A stretch of 34,158 nucleotides of DNA from Prevotella sp. (GTDB lineage Bacteria > Bacteroidota > Bacteroidia > Bacteroidales > Bacteroidaceae): positions 1 through 34,158 of the forward strand of contig JAFWQT010000092.1 of the NCBI GenBank assembly GCA_017508965.1, written 5' to 3'. The notes beneath the pieces are model-generated. The model had not been told where the DNA came from and did not search any database. It was given only the letters and a program-made list of their open reading frames with translations. Below, in pieces: positions 16,296 through 22,774 of the stretch. The number at the start of each line of letters is the position of its first letter. Positions within the stretch are counted from its first letter, which is position 1. Made by a program: the position numbers and the translations under genes.

Positions 16296-16703
16296 TCAAT
16301 CGTCCAATTGTGAAATGGTGAAATGAACTTGCTTGTCCACCACTTCGCCGTTTCTGATGGAAAACGAGTTGAGGTGGATTCCCTCGTGGAGCGAGAGAAT
16401 GGCGTAGCGGATGTTGGGGTCGAGGGCCAGCCGGAGGTCTTCCACGGAGGGGCGCGAGGGCGATGCGGGATGACTGTGCCAGTTGGCCAGAATCTTCAGA
16501 CCCTTGCTTCGGGCATATTTCAGCGCGGCAAACTGGTCGCGGGGTGCAAAGGCGAAATGCTCAGGCGAATGGTCGATGTTCTCCATCCAATAGTTCTCGG
16601 TGATGGCGTCGCCCTGTCCCAGCAGGTAGCCGCACGTCTCGTTGGGTGCGTCCTGCCGGGCCTGGGCAATCATTTCGTCAATTACAATTTGTGGAATCTT
16701 CAT
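16296..16703 (-). CDS. JAMM/MPN-domain metallopeptidase (Mec+/QbsD/HcyD-like)
   Basis: A 135-residue zinc isopeptidase-type protein. The complete JAMM set is visible: E22, then H76-S-H78-P, S86 and D89 with the exact HxH-x7-S-x2-D spacing. In sulfur-carrier pathways relatives either cut residues behind the Gly-Gly of a ThiS-like carrier (QbsD, HcyD) or release cysteine from a carrier adduct (mycobacterial Mec). It follows the ThiF-like gene and sits three genes from the desulfurase, so one of these two jobs is very likely here. The final residues HFTISQLDD are encoded by the spacer repeat. A role in ubiquitin-like deconjugation is a remote alternative. Confidence 0.88.
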   Translation of the reverse strand: MKIPQIVIDEMIAQARQDAPNETCGYLLGQGDAITENYWMENIDHSPEHFAFAPRDQFAALKYARSKGLKILANWHSHPASPSRPSVEDLRLALDPNIRYAILSLHEGIHLNSFSIRNGEVVDKQVHFTISQLDD

Positions 16704-16706
16704 AAT

Positions 16707-16780
16707 GCTTAATTCTTAATGCTTAATGCTTAATCTTTTCGTGCGCAGCCAATTATGCATTATGCATTAAGCATTATGCA
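16707..16780. repeat. two heptamer repeat blocks (GCTTAAT; TTATGCA)
   Basis: 16707-16734 has four units (GCTTAAT, TCTTAAT, GCTTAAT, GCTTAAT). 16753-16780 has TTATGCA, TTATGCA, TTAAGCA, TTATGCA. The second block supplies the last residues (MHNA) and the TAA stop of the ThiF-like protein. Confidence 0.8.
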
Positions 16781-17585
16781 TTGATTTCAGGTCGCATGCT
16801 GCCTGTTCGTAGTCAATCAGATGGTCGATGGTGGGATGACTGCCGCAGATGGGGCATGTGTCGCGGTGACGGACCTGTACGGTGCGGAACTGCATCGACT
16901 TAGCCTCGAAGGTGAGCAGACGGTTGGTGAGCAACTCGCCAACGCCAGTGAAATACTTCAGCGTCTCGGCAGCCTGAATGGTGCCCAGCATACCAGCTAT
17001 GGCTCCCAGCACTCCGGCCTGCGAACAGGTGGGCACGGCACCGGCGGGTGGCGGTTCCTTGAACATGCAGCGGTAGCAGGCCGTGCCGGGCAGATGGGTG
17101 AACGTCTGACCGTTGAAGCGCAGGATGCCGCCGTGAGAGAAAGGCTTGCCCGCCATGACGCACGCGTCGTTGATGAGGAATTTCACGGGGAAGTTGTCGG
17201 TGCCGTCAACGATGAAGTCGTACTCCTTGATGATGTCGAGGGCATTTGTAGAGTCGAGGAACTCGTAGTAGGTGTCCACCGTGACGTCGGGGTTGATGGC
17301 CTGGATTTTCTCCTTGGCACTTTCCACCTTTGGGCGGCCCACATCCTTCGTGAAATGGATGACCTGCCGCTGAAGGTTGCTCAGGTCGACCACGTCGGCA
17401 TCGATGATGCCGATGCGCCCGATACCAGCTGCTGCAAGGTAGAGCGCGACGGGGGCTCCCAGACCTCCGGCTCCCACCACCAGCACACGGGCGTTCATGA
17501 TTTTCTCCTGTCCCTCAACGCCCACGTCCTGCAGCAGGATATGCCGTGAGTAGCGCTGTATCTGTTCTTCTGTGAAATCAATCAT
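16767..17585 (-). CDS. ThiF/MoeB/HesA-family E1-like adenylyltransferase
   Basis: This enzyme activates the C-terminal glycine of a ThiS/MoaD-like carrier as acyl-adenylate so that sulfur can be added. At 272 residues it has normal MoeB/ThiF core length, without a rhodanese domain. Motifs: RYSRHILL (11-18), the ATP loop GAGGLG (38-43), the aspartate of IIDADVVDLSNLQRQ (60-74), the zinc cysteine pairs C170/C173 and C244/C247, and C187 in PTCSQAGVLG, the position of the sulfur-handling cysteine in ThiF. It lies 32 bases after the ThiS-like gene and before the JAMM gene. This carrier-E1-peptidase trio matches thiocarboxylate pathways for cysteine, homocysteine or siderophore sulfur. Thiamine or molybdopterin synthesis is less likely because no other gene of those pathways is present. 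Confidence 0.93.
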   Translation of the reverse strand: MIDFTEEQIQRYSRHILLQDVGVEGQEKIMNARVLVVGAGGLGAPVALYLAAAGIGRIGIIDADVVDLSNLQRQVIHFTKDVGRPKVESAKEKIQAINPDVTVDTYYEFLDSTNALDIIKEYDFIVDGTDNFPVKFLINDACVMAGKPFSHGGILRFNGQTFTHLPGTACYRCMFKEPPPAGAVPTCSQAGVLGAIAGMLGTIQAAETLKYFTGVGELLTNRLLTFEAKSMQFRTVQVRHRDTCPICGSHPTIDHLIDYEQAACDLKSMHNA

Positions 17586-17589
17586 GGTC

Positions 17590-17629
17590 TATTTTACAAT
17601 TTTACAATTTCACTATTTCACGATTTTAT
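17590..17629. repeat. octamer tandem repeat overlapping the ThiS-like gene end
   Basis: Units TATTTTAC, AATTTTAC, AATTTCAC, TATTTCAC, GATTTTAT are followed by a CCGTCGATTGTCCAAT stretch. The TGA of the ThiS-like gene (17618-17620) lies inside the repeat, and most of its C-terminal tail is encoded by the adjoining stretch. Confidence 0.8.
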
Positions 17630-17881
17630 TATCCGTCGATTGTCCAATGGTGTAATTGTCCAATCGTCCAATTCCTGGCCTCCTCCCATGAAGTACAGGA
17701 AATCTACAGTGTCGCCTTCTTTAATCTCCAGGGAGTCCCACTCGGTGCGGTCCACGAAGTCGTCGTTCAACTGCACGCTGACCATTTCGGGCTGTTCCAC
17801 ATTGTTCTGCTTGATAAGCTCTGTGAGGCTGATGCCGGACTGCACCTCCTGCACCTCGCCGTTAACTGTAATCTTTGCCAT
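17618..17881 (-). CDS. ThiS/MoaD-like sulfur-carrier protein with C-terminal tail
   Basis: A ubiquitin-fold carrier of 87 residues. Its core (1-68) matches the ThiS pattern: VNGE near 6-9, GISLTELIK near 16-24, VQLNDDFVDRTEW near 36-48, then EGDTVDFLYFMGGG, with the Gly-Gly at 67-68. ThiS and MoaD normally end at that Gly-Gly, which becomes the thiocarboxylate. Here 19 more residues follow (QELDDWTI to IIKS). The tail is encoded by the spacer-repeat DNA. It would have to be removed before activation, and the JAMM peptidase two genes downstream is the obvious candidate. E1 and JAMM genes follow directly. Use by CysK- or MetY-like enzymes is inferred from the operon. Confidence 0.88.
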   Translation of the reverse strand: MAKITVNGEVQEVQSGISLTELIKQNNVEQPEMVSVQLNDDFVDRTEWDSLEIKEGDTVDFLYFMGGGQELDDWTITPLDNRRIIKS

Positions 17882-17894
17882 GGTTTTATTCTAC

Positions 17895-17956
17895 TATTTT
17901 ACTATTTCACAATTTTACAATTTATCACTCCTAACTCCTAATTCCTAACTCCTAAC
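17895..17956. repeat. octamer block then heptamer block at the desulfurase gene end
   Basis: 17895-17926 has TATTTTAC, TATTTCAC, AATTTTAC, AATTTATC. 17929-17956 has TCCTAAC, TCCTAAT, TCCTAAC, TCCTAAC. The TAG of the desulfurase gene (17952-17954) is inside the last heptamer. Confidence 0.8.
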
Positions 17957-19517
17957 TTCTTCCTATTATTTTCTTGATTGCTATCACTAATTTATCCACG
18001 TCGTCACGGGTGTTGTAGAGGGCGAAGGTGGGGCGCACGCTCATCTCGTAGCCAAGGGCACGCAGGGCGGGCTGTGCACAATGGTGACCGGCACGCACGG
18101 CGATGCCTTCCTTGTCGAGCAGGGTGCCCACTTCGGGCACGGGGATGCCGTCGAGCACGAAACTTACCACCGAAACGCGCTGCCTGGGGTTACCGATGAG
18201 CGTCAGTCCGGGAATCTGTCCCAGCTGTTCGCGGGCATATTCCGTCAGCTGGTGCTCGTGGTGCTCGATGTTGCGGATACCGAGCCGGCTCACGTAGTCG
18301 AGGGCTGCACCCAGTCCGATGGCATCGGCCACGTTGGGCGTTCCAGCCTCGAACCGTGCCGGCGGCACGTTGTATTCCGTGCGCTCGATGGTAACGTCCT
18401 TGATCATGTTGCCGCCACCCTGCCAGGGCTGCATCTTGTCGAGCAGTTCCTTGCGGCCATAGACCACGCCGATGCCGTTGGGACCATAGATTTTGTGGCC
18501 GCTGAACACGAAGAAGTCGGCTCCCAGCTGCTGCACGTCGACGGGCGTGTGGGCTATCGACTGTGCCCCGTCTATCAGCACCGGAATCTGGTGCGAGTGG
18601 GCGATGTCGATGATGCGTCGCACGTCGTTGATGGTGCCAAAGGTGTTGTTGACGTGTCCGACGGAGATGAAGCGCGTGCGCGGCGTGATGAGCCGCTCCA
18701 GTTCCGAGAGAATCAGGTCGCCGTTCTGGTCGGTGGGGATGGCCCTCAGCGTGGCGCCCCGCTCCTGGCAGACGCGCTGCCAGGGCACGATGTTGGCATG
18801 ATGGTCCAGCTCCGACACGATGACGTCGTCGCCCGGCGTGAGATATTGCCGTCCGTAGGTCTGTGCCACCAGGTTGATGCCCTCGGTGGTGCCGCGCACG
18901 AAGATGATTTCCTCGCTGGTGGCGGCATTGATGAACCGCTGCACCTTCTCGCGGGCTTCCTCGTAGGCATCGGTGGCGCGTGCGGCCAGCGTGTGGGCCC
19001 CGCGGTGAATGTTCGAATTATACGTCTTGTAGTAATCCGAAATCTTGTCGATTACCTGGATGGGCTTCTGCGTCGTGGCACCGTTGTCGAGCCATACCAG
19101 GTCGTGACCGTTCACCTGCTGATTCAGCACGGGGAAGTCCTTCTTTATCTGCTCCGAGTTCAGTGTGTCGGCCTCTTCATAGTGCAGGTCTCTGAGCTTC
19201 TGCGTCTCGGGGATGCCTATGCCGAAGCCGTCCTCCTGCGGGAGTGTCCGGGGCGTGGCGGCTTCGGTGTCGCCGATGTAGGGCAGCTCCTCGAATCCGC
19301 TTCCGCCCCCGAGCAGCTGCTCAAATCCAGCCTTGAGCCCGTCGAGGTTCAGGGGGTCGCCCAGCCATTGGCCTGCCCCGAGCAGCTGCCCGTCGGGCAA
19401 TACTTGCCGCCGGGCATCCTGCCACTCTTCGGGACAATATTTCTGGGCGATTTCCTTCAGCAGAGCCAGCGAACTGTCCTGTCCGGGGAAACTGTTAAGT
19501 TCTGAAAGGTTTATCAT
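17952..19517 (-). CDS. SufS-type cysteine desulfurase with N-terminal encapsulation domain (encapsulin cargo)
   Basis: This PLP enzyme takes sulfur from L-cysteine as an enzyme persulfide and releases alanine. The catalytic part (about 119-521) is a group II desulfurase: WLDNGATTQKP (142-152), HRGAHTLA near 171, the PLP lysine K342 in SGHKIYGP, and the catalytic C480 in RAGHHCAQP. The first ~118 residues are extra. They are rich in Gly, Pro, Leu and acidic residues (LLGGGSGFEELPY near 68-80) with no fold motif, like the disordered N-terminal targeting region of desulfurase cargo in Family 2 encapsulins. Its ATG follows the encapsulin TAA with no base between (TAAATG), so shell and cargo are translationally coupled. 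Packaging is inferred from extension plus context. Confidence 0.93.
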   Translation of the reverse strand: MINLSELNSFPGQDSSLALLKEIAQKYCPEEWQDARRQVLPDGQLLGAGQWLGDPLNLDGLKAGFEQLLGGGSGFEELPYIGDTEAATPRTLPQEDGFGIGIPETQKLRDLHYEEADTLNSEQIKKDFPVLNQQVNGHDLVWLDNGATTQKPIQVIDKISDYYKTYNSNIHRGAHTLAARATDAYEEAREKVQRFINAATSEEIIFVRGTTEGINLVAQTYGRQYLTPGDDVIVSELDHHANIVPWQRVCQERGATLRAIPTDQNGDLILSELERLITPRTRFISVGHVNNTFGTINDVRRIIDIAHSHQIPVLIDGAQSIAHTPVDVQQLGADFFVFSGHKIYGPNGIGVVYGRKELLDKMQPWQGGGNMIKDVTIERTEYNVPPARFEAGTPNVADAIGLGAALDYVSRLGIRNIEHHEHQLTEYAREQLGQIPGLTLIGNPRQRVSVVSFVLDGIPVPEVGTLLDKEGIAVRAGHHCAQPALRALGYEMSVRPTFALYNTRDDVDKLVIAIKKIIGRS

Positions 19518-20957
19518 TTATTTCTCCACTTTATTACGATGCTGATAGTCGTGATAGTAGCCCACTTCCACATTCTCCAGTACGGCGATGGCGTCGTCGG
19601 TGAGAGTGGCCAGCGAGAAGTACTTGGTGAGCAGATAGGATGCCACGCCGAACTTGTCGAGTCCCATCAGACGGGCCGAGAGCGAAGGACCAACCTCGCC
19701 GGGGATGCCGCTCTGGTGGAGTCCGATGACGCCCTGGTTCTTCTCGCCCACGCGCACCAGGATGATCTTTGTGGTGCCCACGCCGCGGCCAGTCAGATAC
19801 TGGCCTTCCACTTCCACCTTGTCGGAGGGGATAATGGGCACGCCGCGCCACAGGATGACCTTCGTGCCGAACAGGTCGGTGGTCACGGGCGGTACGCCGC
19901 GCCAGGTGCACTCGCGCTCGAAGGCGGCGATGGCACGCGGATGGGCAATGAAGAAAGCGGGTTCCTTCCACACCAGCGAGAGCAGTTCGTCCAGGTCGTC
20001 GGGCGTGGGCGAGCCGTAGCGGGTGGTGATGCGGTAGGCCGGGTTCACGGCCGAGAGCAGTCCGAACTTCTTGTTGTTGATGAGTTCCCACTCCTGGCGT
20101 TCCTTGATGCTCTCGATGGAGAGGCGCAGCTGCTCTTCCAGCTGGTTGTAGGGATTGTTGTAGAGGTCGCTGACGCGGGTATGTACGCGCACCACGGTCT
20201 GCAGCGTGTTCAGCGAGTATTCGGTGGGCTGCTCCTCGTAGTCGATGTAGGTCTCGGGGATGATGTTGTCCTCTTCGTGACCGCTCACCAGGTCGATGTG
20301 CTTCTCGCCGTGGTCGTTCACCGTGGCCTTCAGTCGCAGCTGCTTGTCAACGGCCTTTGTGAAGGTCTCGCGGAAGTCGGGCACCTCTTTGATGAACTTT
20401 TCCAGTTCTTTCAGTTTCAGTCCCAGGAACACGGTGGGCGTGATGGCACGCACCGACACGGTGGACTCGGCATCGTCGAGCAGGTCGGTCTCGCCGAAAT
20501 ACTCGCCGTCGCCCAGCAGGGCAATGCGCAGTTCCTCGCCGTGAGGACCCTTGCTGATTACCTCGGCCTGACCGTTGGCCACGATGAAGAACTTCTGCTT
20601 GTCCTTGCCTTCCTCTACGAACAGTTTGCCTATTTCCACTTCCTTCGTCTCGAACGAGCGGGCCAGGCGGTTCACAATCTCGTCGTCGAACTCCGAGAAT
20701 AGTGGGATGGCCTTCAGGCTCTTTGCCGAGAACGACGGAACGCCGTTCAGATACTGAATCGGCAGACGCTCGCTCTTGCGTAGCTCTACCTTTGTGCGGT
20801 TTACACGGAACGTGCCGCCGCTGACCTGCACCCACGGCAGCAGTTTCAGCAATAGCCTCGGGGTAATACTGCCCATCTGCGGGGCGGTCTTGGTTGTCGT
20901 CGCCAGTCTTCTGGCGGTGGCAGTGGTAACACTGCGCTGGAGATTTGAATCTGCCAT
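19518..20957 (-). CDS. Family 2 encapsulin shell protein (SrpI-like) with cNMP-binding-like insert
   Basis: This is the shell protein of a protein nanocompartment with the HK97 phage-capsid fold. The N-terminal arm (about 13-54: ARRLATTTKTAPQMGSITP, then LLPWVQV and FRVNR) has the SrpI pattern. A cyclic-nucleotide-binding-like domain follows at about 79-205, with the turn GDGEYFGETDLL (149-160), so this is the Family 2B arrangement. HK97-fold segments make up the rest (SIESIKERQEWELINNKKFGLL, the ILWRGVPIIPSDK region, GVIGLHQSGIPGEVGPSLSARLMG, and a C-terminal YFSLATLTDDAIAVLENVEVGYYHDYQH). In the insert, the phosphate-binding arginine expected after FGE is absent (AESTVSVRA), so classic cAMP binding is doubtful. 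Its cargo gene is directly downstream, and sulfur genes surround it. Confidence 0.93.
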   Translation of the reverse strand: MADSNLQRSVTTATARRLATTTKTAPQMGSITPRLLLKLLPWVQVSGGTFRVNRTKVELRKSERLPIQYLNGVPSFSAKSLKAIPLFSEFDDEIVNRLARSFETKEVEIGKLFVEEGKDKQKFFIVANGQAEVISKGPHGEELRIALLGDGEYFGETDLLDDAESTVSVRAITPTVFLGLKLKELEKFIKEVPDFRETFTKAVDKQLRLKATVNDHGEKHIDLVSGHEEDNIIPETYIDYEEQPTEYSLNTLQTVVRVHTRVSDLYNNPYNQLEEQLRLSIESIKERQEWELINNKKFGLLSAVNPAYRITTRYGSPTPDDLDELLSLVWKEPAFFIAHPRAIAAFERECTWRGVPPVTTDLFGTKVILWRGVPIIPSDKVEVEGQYLTGRGVGTTKIILVRVGEKNQGVIGLHQSGIPGEVGPSLSARLMGLDKFGVASYLLTKYFSLATLTDDAIAVLENVEVGYYHDYQHRNKVEK

Positions 20958-20965
20958 AATATAAG

Positions 20966-20993
20966 CTCCCCTATTATCCCCCCAAGGGGGGAG
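20966..20993 (-). promoter_or_regulatory. GC hairpin with alternative pairing to the encapsulin ribosome-binding site
   Basis: On the minus strand CTCCCCCC (complement 20986-20993), TT, GGGGGG (complement 20978-20983), then GGGGAG (complement 20966-20971) 8 bases before the encapsulin ATG. CTCCCC can pair either with the adjacent G-run, leaving GGGGAG free, or with GGGGAG itself. A strong Shine-Dalgarno is unusual in Bacteroidetes, where most starts lack one, and would suit a high-copy shell protein. Confidence 0.5.
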
Positions 20994-21028
20994 ACCGTTA
21001 CAGGAGCCTGGGTCTGGGTTGTTTTATT

Positions 21029-21253
21029 TTATTTTTTGATGATTACCTTGTGGGTGGTTCCTTCCACATGCTCCACGCCAATCACGTTGTAGCCCTGGTC
21101 TTTGGCGTTGCGTGGAACGTTGTCGAGGGGTTCGCCCTCCGAGAGCAGCACCTCCAGGATGTCGCCCGGCTGCAGCTTCGACAGCTCAATCTTGGTCTTG
21201 ACGAACGTCATCGGGCAGTGCTCCTTCGTGATGTCTAATACTTTTGTTGCCAT
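21029..21253 (-). CDS. TusA/SirA-family sulfurtransferase
   Basis: A 74-residue cytoplasmic sulfur-relay protein. The family motif C13-P-M-T-F-V-K-T-K near the N-terminus carries the persulfide cysteine in the CPxP-like turn, although the second proline is replaced by threonine. The C-terminal part (GDILEVLLSEGEPLDNVPRNAKDQGY) is standard. TusA relatives accept sulfur from desulfurases and hand it to partners, often with DsrE-type proteins. Here a DsrE-like gene ends 12 bases upstream and an encapsulin/desulfurase pair follows, so a relay between desulfurase and carrier is likely. Confidence 0.9.
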   Translation of the reverse strand: MATKVLDITKEHCPMTFVKTKIELSKLQPGDILEVLLSEGEPLDNVPRNAKDQGYNVIGVEHVEGTTHKVIIKK

Positions 21254-21265
21254 ATCCTTACTTTT

Positions 21266-21745
21266 TTAAATGAATAATGTCTGTCCCCCTTCGCTCAGGT
21301 TTAGGAACGAAGCTACGCCGAGCACGTCCTTCACCTCGGGAATAAAGTCTTCTTTCTTCAGACCGAGCACGTGCATGGCCATCTCGCAGGCATACAGGTT
21401 GATACCTAACAGTTTGGCGGCTTCCACCAGTTCCTCCAGCGTTGCCACATTGTTCTTGCGCATCAGGTAGCGGAAAATCTTCGGTCCTGCCCCGAAGAAG
21501 TTGAAGCGGCTGGTCGGGGTGACGCTGAGGCCTCCCATCATGAAGCCGAAAATCTTGGTCAGCCAGTTGCCGCCTGTGAACGAACGGCCCTTCTTCTGCT
21601 TGATGGCATCCAGTCCCCAGAAGGTGAAGAAAATGTTCACCTCGTAGCCCACGGCAGCGGCTCCGGTGCCGAGGGTGAATACTGCCGTCAGCTTGTCGAA
21701 ATCGCCGCTGAAGGCAATGATGGATAGTTTCTTTGTCTCTGCCAT
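21266..21745 (-). CDS. DsrE/DsrF-like sulfur-relay protein (DsrE2 type)
   Basis: A 159-residue protein of the DsrE/F/H superfamily. The N-terminus KLSIIAFSGDFDKLTAVFTLGTGAAAVG and the FFTFWGLDAIKQ segment are typical of the DsrE2 branch. A hydrophobic GFMMGGL stretch (about 67-73) follows, and the conserved active-site cysteine is C120 in LYACEMAMHVLG. Members bind persulfide sulfur or interact with TusA. It starts 3 bases after the CysK-like stop and precedes the TusA-like gene by 12 bases, so these are certainly one transcript. Whether it touches the membrane is unclear. Confidence 0.88.
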   Translation of the reverse strand: MAETKKLSIIAFSGDFDKLTAVFTLGTGAAAVGYEVNIFFTFWGLDAIKQKKGRSFTGGNWLTKIFGFMMGGLSVTPTSRFNFFGAGPKIFRYLMRKNNVATLEELVEAAKLLGINLYACEMAMHVLGLKKEDFIPEVKDVLGVASFLNLSEGGQTLFI

Positions 21746-21748
21746 AAC

Positions 21749-22684
21749 TTATTCGTGATTAAACATTTGAGTGGAGAGGTAGCGCTCGCCGGTGTCGGGC
21801 AGCAGCGCCACGATGGTCTTGCCCTCGTTCTCGGGACGGCGGGCCAGTTTGATGGCGGCTGCAGCGGCAGCGCCGCTCGAGATGCCGGTCAGCACTCCGT
21901 CTTTTGTGGCCAGCAGTCGTCCTATGGCAAAAGCCTCTTCGTCCTTGATACGTACAATCTCGTCGTAGACGGTCGTGTTGAGCACCTTTGGCTGGAATCC
22001 TGCCCCGATACCCTGCAATTTGTGCGGACCGGGTTTTTCGCCGCTGAGTACCGACGAGCTGTAGGGTTCCACGCCCACAATCTTCACCTTCTGGTTGTAT
22101 TGTTTCAGCACCTGTCCCACACCCGTGATGGTGCCGCCCGTTCCGATGCCGGCCACGAAGATGTCGACCTTGCCGTCGGTGTCGCGCAGTATTTCCTCGG
22201 CCGTGGTCAGGCGGTGCACTTCGGGATTGGCGGGATTCTCAAACTGCTGGGGGATATAGGCATTGCCGATTTCCTCTTTCAGTTCCTGCGCCTTGCGGAT
22301 GGCGCCTGCCATTCCCTCGTAGGCCGGAGTGAGCACCAGTTCGGCTCCGAGCGACCGCAGCAGCTGGCGGCGCTCTACCGACATGGCGTCGGGCATGGTC
22401 AGTATGAGGCGGTAGCCGCGTATGGCGGCAATGAAGGCCAGCCCGATGCCCGTGTTGCCGCTCGTAGGTTCGATGATGGTTGTGTCGGGACCTAAGAGTC
22501 CCTTGCGCTCAGCCCGTTCAATGAGTGCCAGTGCAACGCGGTCTTTCACGCTGCGCACCGGATTCAGGTATTCCAACTTGGCCACCACCCGTGCCTTGAG
22601 CTTCAGTTCCCTTTCCGTTCCCGTCAGTTCCAGCAGCGGCGTGTTGCCGATTAATTCTATCAGACTTTTTGCTACCTTTGCCAT
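21749..22684 (-). CDS. cysteine synthase-like PLP enzyme (second CysK, operon-specific)
   Basis: A fold-type II PLP enzyme of 311 residues. IGNTPLLEL (12-20), the PLP lysine K47, [21 protein letters not shown] and [12 protein letters not shown] are all present, so it should be active. The lysine loop reads NPVRSVKDR rather than the NPGGSVKDR of the housekeeping copy at 986-1933, which places a bulky, charged residue next to the cofactor. Because it lies in an operon with a ThiS-like carrier, E1 and JAMM peptidase, it may accept a carrier thiocarboxylate instead of free sulfide, as mycobacterial CysM does. Ordinary cysteine synthesis is the default alternative. DsrE-like, TusA-like and encapsulin genes follow. 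Confidence 0.9.
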   Translation of the reverse strand: MAKVAKSLIELIGNTPLLELTGTERELKLKARVVAKLEYLNPVRSVKDRVALALIERAERKGLLGPDTTIIEPTSGNTGIGLAFIAAIRGYRLILTMPDAMSVERRQLLRSLGAELVLTPAYEGMAGAIRKAQELKEEIGNAYIPQQFENPANPEVHRLTTAEEILRDTDGKVDIFVAGIGTGGTITGVGQVLKQYNQKVKIVGVEPYSSSVLSGEKPGPHKLQGIGAGFQPKVLNTTVYDEIVRIKDEEAFAIGRLLATKDGVLTGISSGAAAAAAIKLARRPENEGKTIVALLPDTGERYLSTQMFNHE

Positions 22685-22690
22685 AGTTTT

Positions 22691-22774
22691 TATTTTACGA
22701 TTTTACGATTTCACAATTTCACAATTTCACCCTTTTACTTTTTTCCTTTTTACTTTTTTACCTTTTTACCTTTC
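22691..22774. repeat. octamer and CTTTTTAC-type repeat spacer
   Basis: 22691-22730 has TATTTTAC, GATTTTAC, GATTTCAC, AATTTCAC, AATTTCAC. It continues as a T-rich run of CTTTTTAC/CTTTTTTC-like units up to the MetY-like stop at 22775. It separates the first two genes of the operon and shows no promoter box. Confidence 0.8.

Noticed and set aside
16296..17881. Thiamine or molybdopterin biosynthesis cluster (from ThiS/MoaD and ThiF/MoeB similarity)
   Set aside because: No ThiG, ThiH, ThiC, MoaE or other pathway gene is nearby. The JAMM, CysK-like and MetY-like genes point to amino-acid sulfur transfer.
15541..17956. CRISPR array (from the many short repeats)
   Set aside because: The units are 7-8 bp and directly adjacent without spacers, and no cas gene is present.
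18081..19505. 474-codon plus-strand open frame opposite the desulfurase gene
   Set aside because: The minus strand has complete catalytic motifs (K342, C480). The antisense frame has none.
19539..20702. 387-codon plus-strand open frame opposite the encapsulin gene
   Set aside because: It is a shadow of the shell gene, whose SrpI-type arm and HK97 segments are clear on the minus strand.
19518..20957. Reading this gene as a CRP/FNR transcription factor because of its cyclic-nucleotide-like domain
   Set aside because: There is no helix-turn-helix after the domain, which is inserted between a SrpI-type N-terminal arm and a long HK97-like C-terminal part.
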